The notes beneath the pieces were generated by a model. It ran no database searches, was not told the DNA's origin, and saw only the letters and a list, made by a program, of their open reading frames with translations. A stretch of 34,521 nt of DNA from Klebsiella pneumoniae. Lineage in GTDB: Bacteria; Pseudomonadota; Gammaproteobacteria; Pseudomonadales; Azotimanducaceae. The stretch lies in contig CAMAVY010000022.1 in the NCBI GenBank assembly GCA_945861675.1, positions 1 to 34,521 of the forward strand, read 5' to 3'. Shown piece by piece: positions 24,456 to 33,441 of this stretch (position 1 is its first letter; every line of letters starts with the position of its first letter). Both the position numbers and the translations under genes were made by a program.

Positions 24456-26315
24456 CTACCCCAGCGGCGCGTCCTGAAACTGCAGCGCATACAGCCGGCT
24501 GTAGGTGCCCTTGCGCGCCAGCAGTTCGGCATGTGTGCCGAGCTCACTCAGCTCGCCGTTCGCAAGCACCAGCACGCGGTCTGCTTCCTGAATGGTCTGT
24601 AGCCGATGCGCAATGATGATGGACGTGCGGCCGGCGCTGAGCACCCGCAACGCGTCCTGGATCAGTTGCTCGGTCTCGGTGTCGATGCTGGCGGTGGCTT
24701 CGTCCAGTACGAGTATCTCCGGGTCCGCGGCGAGTACGCGCGCGAAGGCCAGCATCTGGCGTTGGCCCTGCGACAGATTCTGGCCGCGCTCGACCAGCGG
24801 CGTGTCGTAGCCCTGCGGCAGCTTCGTGATGAACTCATGTGCGTGCACATGCCGCGCGGCCTGTTCGACCTGCGCGCGATCAATGCTCGGGCTGCCGAGG
24901 CTGATGTTGTCGTGCACGGTGCCGGCAAACACATGGAAGTCCTGCAGCACGATGCCGATCTGGCGCCGCACCACCGACGAGGGCAATGCCATCAGGTCTA
25001 CGCCGTCCAGGAAGATCGTGTTCGGTGCGAAGTCGTAGAAGCGCGCCAGCAACCGGATGATGGTGCTCTTGCCTGAACCTGTCGGCCCGACCACCGCGAG
25101 CTTCTCGCCGGGACGAATGTGCAGTGTCAGATTCTTCAGCACGGGCTCGCCGGGCAGATAGCCGAAGGTCAGTTGTCTGATGTCGATCTCGCCGCGCAGG
25201 TCTGCCGGCAGCGTCGCGGGTTGCGTGGGTTCGTGAATGGACTCGTCCCAATCCAGCGCCTGAAAAATACGCTCGCCGCTGGCCATGGAACGGAACAGCA
25301 CGTTGTACTGCTCGCCAACCACCACGATGGGGCGCACCAGCATGTCCACGAACTGCGTGAACAGAATGATGCTGCCCAGTGTCACTGTGCCCTGCAGCGC
25401 ATCGCCGCCGCCGAACCAGATGATGATGCCCATGCCGGCGGCGCCGAGGTTGTCCATGAACGCGCCGTACCAGGTTTCCAGTCCGACCGCGCGATTCTCC
25501 TCGCCGCGGTTGTGCTGGTTGATCTGCGTATAGCGCGCCAGGTTGCGTGCTTCGCGGCGGTTCAGTTGCACCACCGGCATGCCGGAGATGTTTTCCTGCA
25601 GGTTCTGGTTCAGCTGCGACACACTCTGGCGGATGTTGCGATAGACCATGCGCGTGGCGCGGCGATAGAAGTACGTGGCGACGGCCACCAGCGGCAGCGC
25701 CAGCAGCAGCGTGCCCGTGAGTTGCGCGTTCATGCTCAGCATCAGCAGCACGGCAACGATGAACGGCGTGAACTCGCCGAGTAGTACACCGAAGCCGGAC
25801 AGCAGCTGAAACAACTGCTCCACGTCGTTGGTCACACGCGTCATGACCCGGCCGACGGCCACGCGGTCGTAGAACGATGCGGGTCGCGTCTCGAGATGGG
25901 CGAACAGGTCGTGGCGCAGATCACGCAATGCACCCAGCACGGCCTTTGTCAGGTACACGCGGTGATAGTGCCCGGCGACTGCCCATACGCTGGTGACAAT
26001 CATGTACACACAGCAGGCCGCGAAGATCATGTCGACGCCGGCGAACGTGGCGACGCTGTGTACCAGCGCGTTCATGCCGAAGTCCGGCATCTGCACGGGT
26101 TGACCGCCGGCCAGCAGGCCATCGATCACCACGCGGGAGATGATGATGGGCATGACGATGGCAAGCACCGATGCAATCACCACCAGCAGCCCGCTGATTG
26201 CGAGCACGCGTCCATGGGGTTTCACCCACTGGAACAGCCGCCTGAGCAAGCGCATGTCCAGCGCCTTGCCGGCGATGTCGGCGTCGAAGATGCCGTAGTC
26301 GCGGGTCGCGCTCAT
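24456..26315 (-). CDS. ABC exporter subunit with consensus ATP site (MdlB-like)
   Basis: A 619-residue fused membrane-ATPase subunit. Six membrane segments fill about residues 30-330; the nucleotide-binding domain has Walker A GPTGSGKST, a Q-loop at VLQDFHVFAG, signature LSQGQRQ, Walker B ILVLDEAT with the catalytic glutamate, and an H-loop at IIAHR. The signature is not the usual LSGGQ. Its upstream partner has the reverse pattern (LSGGQ but Asp for the catalytic Glu), so the two form a heterodimer with one consensus site and one degenerate site, as in MdlAB, TmrAB and TM287/288. The start overlaps the stop of the partner by four bases. The substrate is unknown; relatives move drugs, peptides or lipids outward. 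Confidence 0.93.
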   Translation of the reverse strand: MSATRDYGIFDADIAGKALDMRLLRRLFQWVKPHGRVLAISGLLVVIASVLAIVMPIIISRVVIDGLLAGGQPVQMPDFGMNALVHSVATFAGVDMIFAACCVYMIVTSVWAVAGHYHRVYLTKAVLGALRDLRHDLFAHLETRPASFYDRVAVGRVMTRVTNDVEQLFQLLSGFGVLLGEFTPFIVAVLLMLSMNAQLTGTLLLALPLVAVATYFYRRATRMVYRNIRQSVSQLNQNLQENISGMPVVQLNRREARNLARYTQINQHNRGEENRAVGLETWYGAFMDNLGAAGMGIIIWFGGGDALQGTVTLGSIILFTQFVDMLVRPIVVVGEQYNVLFRSMASGERIFQALDWDESIHEPTQPATLPADLRGEIDIRQLTFGYLPGEPVLKNLTLHIRPGEKLAVVGPTGSGKSTIIRLLARFYDFAPNTIFLDGVDLMALPSSVVRRQIGIVLQDFHVFAGTVHDNISLGSPSIDRAQVEQAARHVHAHEFITKLPQGYDTPLVERGQNLSQGQRQMLAFARVLAADPEILVLDEATASIDTETEQLIQDALRVLSAGRTSIIIAHRLQTIQEADRVLVLANGELSELGTHAELLARKGTYSRLYALQFQDAPLG

Positions 26316-28165
26316 GGCGTAGCCGCCCTCTCGCTTGAATGATTGTCGCTTGAATGAGTGTCGGCATGCAGACCCGCATGCATGCGCTGCTTCTGAATGC
26401 GATCGAGCTCCGCATACCAGCCGGCCTGCGCCAGCAGCGCGTCATGTGTGCCCAGCTGTGTAACGCGACCTTCATCGAGCACCAGAATGCGATCGGCGTG
26501 ACGCGCCGTGGAAACACGGTTCGACACCAGGAGCGTGGTGCGGCCGCGCCGCGCAGCGAACAGCCGCTCAAGGATGCGTTCTTCCGTTTGCGTGTCTACA
26601 GCGCTGAAGCAGTCGTCGAGGATCAGCACGGGTGCATCGCGGATCAGCCCGCGCGCCAGCGTGCTGCGCTGCTTCTGCCCGCCGGAGAGCGTGACGCCGC
26701 GTTCGCCGACCAGGGTGTCCAGCTCTGACTCGAACGATTTCACGGTGCGCAGCAGGTCTGCATCGTCGACGGCATTCCAGATGGTTTCTTCGTCGCGCTC
26801 CGGGTCGTCGTAGCTGAGGTTGTGGCGCAGCAGTTCGGCAAACAAAAACGGATCCTGCGGCACCAGCACAACTTGCGTGCGCAGTTGCGCCAGGCCATAG
26901 GCGCGTACGTCGTGTTCGTCGATCAGCAAAGTACCGGGCGGCGGATCGAGCAACCGCACGAAGCAGTTGAGCAGCGTGGTCTTGCCCGCGCCGACCCGGC
27001 CCATGATGGCCAGGGTCTCGCCTGTGTGCACGTGCAGGCTGATGTCGCGAAGCACGTCGGTTGTGGCATTCGGGAATCGGTAATGCAGGCCGCGCAGTGT
27101 CAGGCTGCCCTTGATCTGCGCCGGTACGTTCGGCGCCGGCGCATCGCTGATCTCGGGCGTGCTGTCCAGAATCTCGAACAGCCGCTGCGTGCCGGAAGCG
27201 CCACGCTGCCACAGCGTGACCAGCGCGCCGATTTCTCGCACAGGCCACAGCACCATGCCGGCATACGAGAAGAACGCAGTGAACGTGCCGAGTGTCATGG
27301 CGCCATCGCGCACCAGCGTGCCGCCCAGACCCAGAATGGCGATGGTGGAGTACGCCGCCATCCACGGCATGATGGCGCTGATGAATGAGTTCAGCCGCAC
27401 CAGTGCCTGGAAGCGCGCCACGTACTCATCGCTGACCGCATCGAAGCGACGAATCTCGTTGTCTTCCTGCACCAGCGCCTGCACGGTGCGGATGCCATAC
27501 AGGTTGCCTTGCACCTGTTCGGACAATTCAGAGAAGCCTTCCTGCACGCGCAGCGATCGCTCGAACACGCGTCGTGCGGCGAACCAGCCCACGATGCCGA
27601 TGGGGATGAGTGGCAACAGCAATATGCCGGTGAGCTTGGGCGATAAAGCCAGCATGGACAGCATGCCGACCAGCGCCATGGATATGTTCACCAGGATCGA
27701 TCGGCTACCGGAGCCGAGCAGTTCTCTGACCAGGCCGATGTCGTTGATGGCGCGCGCCATCAGATCGCCCGTGGGGTTGCGCGCGAAGAACGCGGGCCCT
27801 TGCAATTGCAGATGCGCGTACACGCGCTTGCGCAGGTCGTAGGCCACATAGATGGCAATGCGGCGGATGATGCGCCGCGCATTGGCGAGCGCTACCAGCC
27901 GCACCACCACGCATACGGCAATGCCCAGGGCAGGCAGCAGCAGCATGTGCTGTGCATCGGTCGCGCTGCGCAGGCCTGCGGCAATTTGCGGTCGTACGGC
28001 ATTGATGGCGTCGATGCTGTGTGCCAGCAGCATGGGAATGGCCGCATCGAGTGCGCGTGCTGACAACAGCATGATGGCGCCGCCCCAGAACGGACCCTTG
28101 TAGCGACTGTGATACGGCAGCAGACGCCGCAGCGGCGACGGTTCAGCCAAGGTGCGCCTGCCCAT
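26312..28165 (-). CDS. ABC exporter subunit with degenerate ATP site (MdlA-like)
   Basis: A 617-residue fused membrane-ATPase subunit. Six membrane segments lie in the N-terminal half; the nucleotide-binding domain has Walker A GRVGAGKTT, signature LSGGQKQ and Walker B VLILDDCFSAVD, in which aspartate replaces the catalytic glutamate. This is the hallmark of the degenerate half of heterodimeric exporters such as E. coli MdlA. The start at ATG 28165 (MGRRTLAEPS) overlaps the end of the Rieske gene by 23 bp, and the stop overlaps the next ABC gene by four. The last residues (HSSDN-HSSER) come from a 15-bp tandem duplication at 26331-26360. Confidence 0.92.
   Translation of the reverse strand: MGRRTLAEPSPLRRLLPYHSRYKGPFWGGAIMLLSARALDAAIPMLLAHSIDAINAVRPQIAAGLRSATDAQHMLLLPALGIAVCVVVRLVALANARRIIRRIAIYVAYDLRKRVYAHLQLQGPAFFARNPTGDLMARAINDIGLVRELLGSGSRSILVNISMALVGMLSMLALSPKLTGILLLPLIPIGIVGWFAARRVFERSLRVQEGFSELSEQVQGNLYGIRTVQALVQEDNEIRRFDAVSDEYVARFQALVRLNSFISAIMPWMAAYSTIAILGLGGTLVRDGAMTLGTFTAFFSYAGMVLWPVREIGALVTLWQRGASGTQRLFEILDSTPEISDAPAPNVPAQIKGSLTLRGLHYRFPNATTDVLRDISLHVHTGETLAIMGRVGAGKTTLLNCFVRLLDPPPGTLLIDEHDVRAYGLAQLRTQVVLVPQDPFLFAELLRHNLSYDDPERDEETIWNAVDDADLLRTVKSFESELDTLVGERGVTLSGGQKQRSTLARGLIRDAPVLILDDCFSAVDTQTEERILERLFAARRGRTTLLVSNRVSTARHADRILVLDEGRVTQLGTHDALLAQAGWYAELDRIQKQRMHAGLHADTHSSDNHSSERAATP
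26331..26360. repeat. 15-bp tandem duplication in an ABC transporter C-terminus
   Basis: TCGCTTGAATGATTG at 26331-26345 is followed by TCGCTTGAATGAGTG at 26346-26360 (one mismatch). In frame on the minus strand it repeats five residues (HSSDN, HSSER) near the end of the MdlA-like subunit, six codons from its stop. Confidence 0.88.
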
Positions 28166-28979
28166 GGGCGTCTTCGAACACGCGATGCACTGGCAGGCGA
28201 CAGGAGGCGGCATCGCTGGGGGCGCCGGACAGCAGTTCTCCGCTGCGCGCATCGAAACAGTAGCCGTGCCACGGGCAGGTCACTCGGCCATCGAGCACCT
28301 GGACATCGTCGAGTGGCGCCAATGCATGCGGGCAGTTGAGCGCGTAGGCCAGATATGCGCCGTGCTCCTGCTGTACGCGGATGCGACGCGTACCCAGCTC
28401 GACATCGAGGGGCAGCCGGCTGGCGAGCGAGACGAATGGGCCGAGGTCGATGCTGCCGAGTTCGGCTTTGGCCGTGCCCTCCTGCCTGCGCGCGTCCAGT
28501 GCAGCCTGGCGTTGCAGCATCATGCGTTCGTCTTCGTCGTACAGCCGAGCGTACGAGGCTGAATAAGCCGCGCCCACGCGCTCGCGCTTGTCGCTTGGAA
28601 CCGCGGGCGCAAAGAAATCCACCACCACCATCAGGCGGCGGTCGCCCAGCGGAATGCAGTGCGTCCAGATTTCGCTGCCTGTGTTGGGCCCCTCAAGCGT
28701 GCGTGTGATCCAGCGCCGGCAGGTGGGGTCCAGGCGCAGTTCGATGACCGCTGCTTCGCTGTCGCGCGGCGCGGCGTTCCAGGTCCGGGCGCGCCACGAC
28801 AACGCGTCCTGCTGCAGCAGTTCGATGCGCGAGAAGCTGCTCTCGTGGAGATGCGGCAGATGCGCCCAGTCGAGCGCGTTCTCGTACATGCGTTCGACCG
28901 AGACCGCCATTTCCCTGACATAGGTGCCGAGGTGCGGGATGGTTGACTCGGGGCGTGGGGGCAGTGTGGTGCTGGTCAT
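28143..28979 (-). CDS. Rieske oxygenase with reversed domain order
   Basis: A 278-residue protein with two parts. Residues about 15-165 look like the catalytic (SRPBCC/Bet v1-like) domain of ring-hydroxylating oxygenases: ENALDWAHLPHLHESSF holds Asp37, His40 and His45 in the D-x2-H-x4-H pattern of the mononuclear iron site, and DEDERMMLQRQ (about 148-158) matches the region that gives the third carboxylate ligand. The Rieske domain comes after it: Cys216-P-His218 and Cys235-P-W-His238, in GRVTCPWHGYCFD. Classical enzymes have the Rieske domain first. The start ATG 28979 begins at MTSTTLPPRPES; the open frame upstream is not conserved. It is the first gene of a unit with the two ABC genes. Confidence 0.82.
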   Translation of the reverse strand: MTSTTLPPRPESTIPHLGTYVREMAVSVERMYENALDWAHLPHLHESSFSRIELLQQDALSWRARTWNAAPRDSEAAVIELRLDPTCRRWITRTLEGPNTGSEIWTHCIPLGDRRLMVVVDFFAPAVPSDKRERVGAAYSASYARLYDEDERMMLQRQAALDARRQEGTAKAELGSIDLGPFVSLASRLPLDVELGTRRIRVQQEHGAYLAYALNCPHALAPLDDVQVLDGRVTCPWHGYCFDARSGELLSGAPSDAASCRLPVHRVFEDAHGQAHLG

Positions 28980-29131
28980 GGAGTATTCGACTGCCCGGAA
29001 CGCTTGATGTGAATCCCTGCGATTGTGCGACGAATCGCCTGCACGGCGTGAGCGCTGCCCTTGCCTAAGGCCAAACCGGCAACCCACACTCGCCGTCCCA
29101 GCCCCCCCCCTCACACCGGAACAATCCCCGC

Positions 29132-29647
29132 ATGAGTGACGTCGCCATCTACAGCATGACCGTGCCTGTATTCACCGGCATGCTCGACAAGATGAGCATG
29201 TGGCTCGACCGCGCGGAAGCGTTGGCGGCAGCGAAGAAGTTCAGCATCGATGTGCTGCTGCAGGATCGGCTGGCGCCGGACATGTTCAGCCTGCTGGGTC
29301 AGTATCAGATGGCCACCGCCTTCGCCAAGAACGCCGTGTGCCGTCTGGCAGGTCAAAGCCCGCCGGACTTCCCGGATGTGGAGAAGAACCTTGCCGACGT
29401 GCGTGCGCGCATCGCCCGCGCGCGTGGCATTGTGCAGGGCATGGATGCGAATGCGTTTGCCGGCGCAGCGGCGCGGGAGATCAGCATCCAGACCGGTCCG
29501 AACGAGCGCACGGCGCTCAGTGGCCAGGATTACCTGCTCGGTTTTGCTTTGCCGCAGTTCTACTTTCACGCGTCGATGGCCTACGCAGTTCTTCGCCACA
29601 ACGGTGTGGAGATCGGCAAGCGCGATTTTCTTTCGCTGGCTCGATAA
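29132..29647 (+). CDS. DUF1993-family protein
   Basis: A 171-residue helical protein of the DUF1993 family, recognised from the start SMTVPVFTGMLDKMSMWLDRAEALAAAKK, then RLAPDMFSLLGQYQMATAFAKNAVCRLAG and the C-terminal PQFYFHASMAYAVLRHNGVEIGKRDFL. The fold resembles DinB-like four-helix metal-binding proteins, and the conserved FYFH histidine may be a ligand. No activity is known for the family. The length is normal. The nucleoside hydrolase begins 28 bp downstream on the same strand, so cotranscription is likely. Confidence 0.9.
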   Translation: MSDVAIYSMTVPVFTGMLDKMSMWLDRAEALAAAKKFSIDVLLQDRLAPDMFSLLGQYQMATAFAKNAVCRLAGQSPPDFPDVEKNLADVRARIARARGIVQGMDANAFAGAAAREISIQTGPNERTALSGQDYLLGFALPQFYFHASMAYAVLRHNGVEIGKRDFLSLAR

Positions 29648-29675
29648 CCGATCCACTCAGGCGCAGGCAAGCGCA

Positions 29676-30605
29676 ATGCCCCAACGACCTCGCATCATCA
29701 TCGACTGTGACCCTGGCCATGACGATGCCATGGCCATCCTGCTGGCTGCCCGGCATACCGAGATACTGGGTATCACCACGGTGTCGGGTAATGCACCGCT
29801 GGCCGCGACCACGCGCAATGCGCTGCTGTGCACGCAGATTCTGAACATCGATGCGCCGGTGCATGCGGGCGCGGCGCGGCCGCTGCTGATCAAGCCGCGC
29901 CATGCAACGGAGGTGCATGGCGTTACAGGCCTGGACGGGCCCATGTTGCCGACGCTGCAGCGCAGTGTGGCAAGCCATGATGCCGTGGGCTTCATCATCG
30001 ACACGGTGCGGCGCGAACGTGATGTGTGGCTGGTGCCCATCGGGCCGCTCACCAACATTGCACTGGCGCTGCGCCAGGCACCGGACATTGTCGAACACAT
30101 CAACGGCATCTCGCTGATGGGCGGTAGTTCGACGGTGGGCAACATCACACCTGTCGCAGAGTTCAATCTGTGGGCGGACCCGCATGCGGCGGCGATCGTG
30201 TACGAGTCCGGTGCCCGCCTGCAGATGTGCGGCCTGAACCTGACGCAGCAGTTCTGGGTGGACGGCGCCACGATTGCTGCGCTGCGCGGCATCGGCAACA
30301 CCGCAGCGACGTTCGCCGCCGACCTGTTCGCGTTCTATGTTGCGAGCAGCGGTACACGCACGGGCCTTGCGCATGCACCACTGCACGATGCCTGCGCTGT
30401 GCTGGCATTGACGCATCCGGAACTGCTCAGCGGAACGCAGTACCCCGTGACGGTTTCGACCGCAGAGGGTGTTACGCGCGGCATGACGGTGGTTGACCAA
30501 CGCCACAACATGCAGAAGGCAGACGCCAACTGCCTGGTCTTCGAGACCATTGACCGCGAACGGGGCATGGAGGTGTTCCTGGCTGCGGTCGCGGCGTGCA
30601 CGTAA
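29676..30605 (+). CDS. Inosine-uridine preferring nucleoside hydrolase
   Basis: A 309-residue enzyme that splits the N-glycosidic bond of nucleosides to base and ribose in salvage. The calcium-binding motif DCDPGHDD (residues 10-17) and the EFNLWADPHAA motif near residue 165 are typical of the family, as are PIGPLTNIALAL and the late HDACAVLAL element. The length is normal. The start ATG 29676 gives the motif at the usual distance. RihA/B/C-type specificity cannot be told apart from sequence alone. Confidence 0.93.
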   Translation: MPQRPRIIIDCDPGHDDAMAILLAARHTEILGITTVSGNAPLAATTRNALLCTQILNIDAPVHAGAARPLLIKPRHATEVHGVTGLDGPMLPTLQRSVASHDAVGFIIDTVRRERDVWLVPIGPLTNIALALRQAPDIVEHINGISLMGGSSTVGNITPVAEFNLWADPHAAAIVYESGARLQMCGLNLTQQFWVDGATIAALRGIGNTAATFAADLFAFYVASSGTRTGLAHAPLHDACAVLALTHPELLSGTQYPVTVSTAEGVTRGMTVVDQRHNMQKADANCLVFETIDRERGMEVFLAAVAACT

Positions 30606-30900
30606 CCATGCGGGCAGCGACATTGGTCGAATGCCGTTAGCGTTGCACGCTGCGCCACGGGCTGACGTGGACGATGGCAGAACGTGCGAACGCGGAATGA
30701 TGGCGGCGTGACGTTGGAGTTCATGCGCGATGGCCCGCCGCAGTGCGGGCCGCGGCTGCGCCACAGACCAAGTTACTGGATCGTCGCGTGCCGATGGCAC
30801 ACGGCCTCATGTTCGGGCGCTCGCTGTTTCTGCGCTTTGAGAAGTCGACACCGACGTACACGCTCATTGGCGAGATCGACGAGCGGGCGTACGGCCCGTC

Positions 30901-30938
30901 CGTTTCCGTCAGCGTTTTCCGTCAGCGTTTTCCGCCAG
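30901..30938. repeat. 12-13-bp tandem repeat, three units
   Basis: CGTTTCCGTCAG at 30901-30912, CGTTTTCCGTCAG at 30913-30925 and CGTTTTCCGCCAG at 30926-30938, in the gene-free stretch after the nucleoside hydrolase. Confidence 0.85.
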
Positions 30939-31548
30939 GGTAGTTTCTCGTGACGGAGGCACTCGCGATGTGCGGCTTCTGACGGAACCTTACGCGGCGG
31001 CGCCGAGTTGTCTCGCATGGCAAAGAGTTGCTGAGTCACTTCAGGTGGAATGGCGCAATGGACCAGCTTGCGCGATGTCTGGGCGGCTCACGTTTGTTGT
31101 AGACACACGCACATCGAGTAGCTCAACTGCGGCTGTGTCTTCAGTCGAAGAAGTTGGGTACTCAGTCGTTGCTGCCGGACGTTACGTGGTGGCCGATGCG
31201 CTCTAGTCATTTCAAACGCCATCTGTGTCAGCAGTGCCCCGTACTGCAAGCGCGGCCGGACGAGCAAAAGCAGTTCTCGAACTCTGGCAGCAGCGCTACA
31301 GGCCTTCGACCTCCATCCCATGGGCCTCTATCCACGCGCGGCTCCTGTTCAGAGCTCTGCGCCTTGACGAGTTCGCTGGCCAAGTCCAGCTCGGTGTTGT
31401 GTCTGTCGGGGCCGATCACGGTCGGCCGTGCAGCGTAGTGGCGGAGCGCCGCGACCCACGGTCCCTGCGCGCGCCTCGTCAAAGCTGGTGGCCACCGGCG
31501 CTGGCTCGTGTGGACCAATGGCTCATAGCCTCGTTGTCTTCCATCTCG

Positions 31549-31626
31549 TCACAGGCGCGGCCCACCGACGATGCGGGACTTCAACTCAGCCAGCCACGCT
31601 ATGAACGGATACTCCCCCGGCGTCAT
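31549..31626 (-). pseudogene. Possible N-terminal remnant of a YhcG/DUF1016 nuclease
   Basis: A 25-codon frame starts at ATG 31626 with GGGA upstream and reads MTPGEYPFIAWLAELKSRI before a TGA. The Y-x2-F-x3-L-x-ELK-x-RI pattern matches the start of DUF1016 (YhcG) proteins, which are PDDEXK-type nucleases often encoded after AlbA-domain genes in type I restriction-modification operons. The match is short, so the call is weak. Confidence 0.35.
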
Positions 31627-31762
31627 CCGATTCCCAGCTCATAGACGTCCCGCGGCCGCGCTAAGTGATTGTCGTGTCTCGTCTTGTTCGCCGTCCGTCA
31701 TGGAGTGGCCCATCCGATTCCATCCGATTCCCATTCATTCCACCCACAAGCAGGCTGACAGT

Positions 31763-33425
31763 TCAGGGCGCCGGATTCAGCCGGTACATCGACCCGCGTC
31801 CCCCGCCTTCCAACTGCAGTTGCCCCGTCGCCTTCATACGTCTGAGCAACTCCTTCGCCTGACCCTCCGACAGCCGGCACAGGTCCATCACGTCGGCGCG
31901 CCGAATGGTTCGATGCTGCCTGACGTAGTTGAGTACGAGTTGCTCGTGCTGCAGCGCGCTGAACCCGGCCTGCCGCGTGTAGGCAACCTTGTCGCCGTCG
32001 GCGTGGTAAACGCCTGGCGCCAGTGTGTAGGTGCGCCCGCGAGTGGCCCCATGCGGCTGGACCAGGCCCGCCTCCAGCAACGCTTCCAGCGTCCTCTTTG
32101 CCTGCGCTGCATCGCGCTGGATGTGCATCGCCAGTTCCTCGGTGGTCAGCCGCTTCTGTTCACGCAGCGCCGCTAGCGCAATGAGGCTGTCGATCGGCAG
32201 GCCGTGCCCGCGCCGTCGCTCTTCTTCGATCACCAGCTTCAGGAACGCCTCGTCCGCATCCACCGTCGCCAGCCGCAGCACCACGCTCTGCTCATCGGTG
32301 CGTCGATAGTCGGGCTCAGGTCGGCCAAAGCGCAGCATGCCGCGATGGATCTTGTCCACGCCGCGGCCGGAACGCTCCACCACGCCCACCCGCTTCATCG
32401 CATCGGCAAGCGCGCGGTTGCGCGGACGCGGTTCGGTCGTAAGCAGGTTTGCCAGGGTCACGCCGTCCACCAGACCGCCGGGGTTGCTGATGGTCAGGCC
32501 CTCATCATCCAGCCGCACATGCACGGCGGCCAGCCGGTGATAGTCCCGATGCACCAGCGCGTTCGCCACCGCCTCACGGAAGGCGCCGAGATCCACCCGC
32601 GGCACGGGCACGCGGAACAAACCCGCCTGAATCTCACGCTCGGGGTTGTACGGGCGGAAGTTGGTCTCGAGCCAATCCAGGGCCTTCAGCAGCGGAAAGC
32701 GGCGGAACTCGTTGAAGCCCACCGCCTCACTCGCCAGCACCTGGAAGGCGAATTCGTGCGTGGGCACCAGATCGCGCAACGACTGCTCACGACCCACCAG
32801 CAGCAGGCCCGCCAGCGTCGGCACGCGCGTGCCTTCAGCCTGGCGCACGGTCAGTCCGAGCGCGCCGTCCAGCGCCTCGTCATCCAGATCCAGTAGCACG
32901 CGGTCGCCGCCGTACTGCTGCACGCTCTGGCGCAGGCGTTCGCGTTCCAGCGGATCGAGGTCGGCGAGCGTGGCACCGGCGACGGGCTGGGCGGATACGT
33001 CCACCAGGCCGAACGTGCTGGCCCGACTGGCTCGATCGTGCGGCAGCATCGGCACGCACTCGGGTCTGCCGTCCGGCTTGAGACGCCGGCGCACGGACAC
33101 GCCCGCTGTGGTGGCTACCTCAGGCACAGCCCTGGGCACTGCGATATGCGCGACCTGCACGCCGCTCAACGTCAGCGGTGTCACGACAATTGCGAGTGAT
33201 GGCACTGTGCGAGCGGCCACCAGTGCGGCGAGGCCTGTCAGGTTCTGATGCTCGGCGTGCAGACCGGTGGGCGTGCCATCGTCCTCGACGCCGAGCCAGA
33301 GTTCGCCTCCATTCGTGTTGGCGAGGCAGACATGCCTCGACCAGTTCACGGTCCGACAGGCGCGCGCGATCGCTCTTGAACTCGACGTTGAGCGATTCGT
33401 TTTCGGGTAGAGGCAGCAACATCAT
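31763..33425 (-). pseudogene. AlbA_2/HATPase_c_4 DNA-binding-type protein, broken by a one-base frameshift
   Basis: A gene of about 553 codons similar to RecG-like/Schlafen-type regulators (COG2865). The N-terminal AlbA_2 domain starts MLLPLPENESLNVEFKSDRARLSDRELVEA in one frame and continues as VCLANTNGGELWLGVEDDG in another. Dropping the single base at 33332 rejoins them (GAG GCA, then GTC TGC). The rest is open: a middle domain, HATPase_c_4 (FREAVANALVHRDYH to RSGRGVDKIHRGM), and winged-helix segments at the C-terminus. It begins 16 bp after the hsdS remnant. Such genes accompany type I restriction-modification operons. A downstream start at 33349 could still make the truncated protein, or the shift could be a sequencing error. 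Confidence 0.8.
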
Positions 33426-33441
33426 GAGTGCGCAGCAGCGT

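Larger units (their letters stand above)
30606..31762. other. 1.16-kb stretch without an intact gene
   Basis: No convincing intact gene is seen. It contains a 12-13-bp repeat (CGTTTTCCGTCAG) at 30901-30938, a possible YhcG/DUF1016 start at 31549-31626 on the minus strand, and a 10-bp repeat (CATCCGATTC) at 31711-31730. Open frames in several registers change direction without family similarity. It probably is the decayed downstream part of the restriction-modification island. Confidence 0.5.

Noticed and set aside
30743-30943. Short plus-strand frame with LIGEIDERAYGPS
   Set aside because: Its end is made by the 13-bp repeat and no family is recognised; it could be a gene fragment, but the support is too weak to list.
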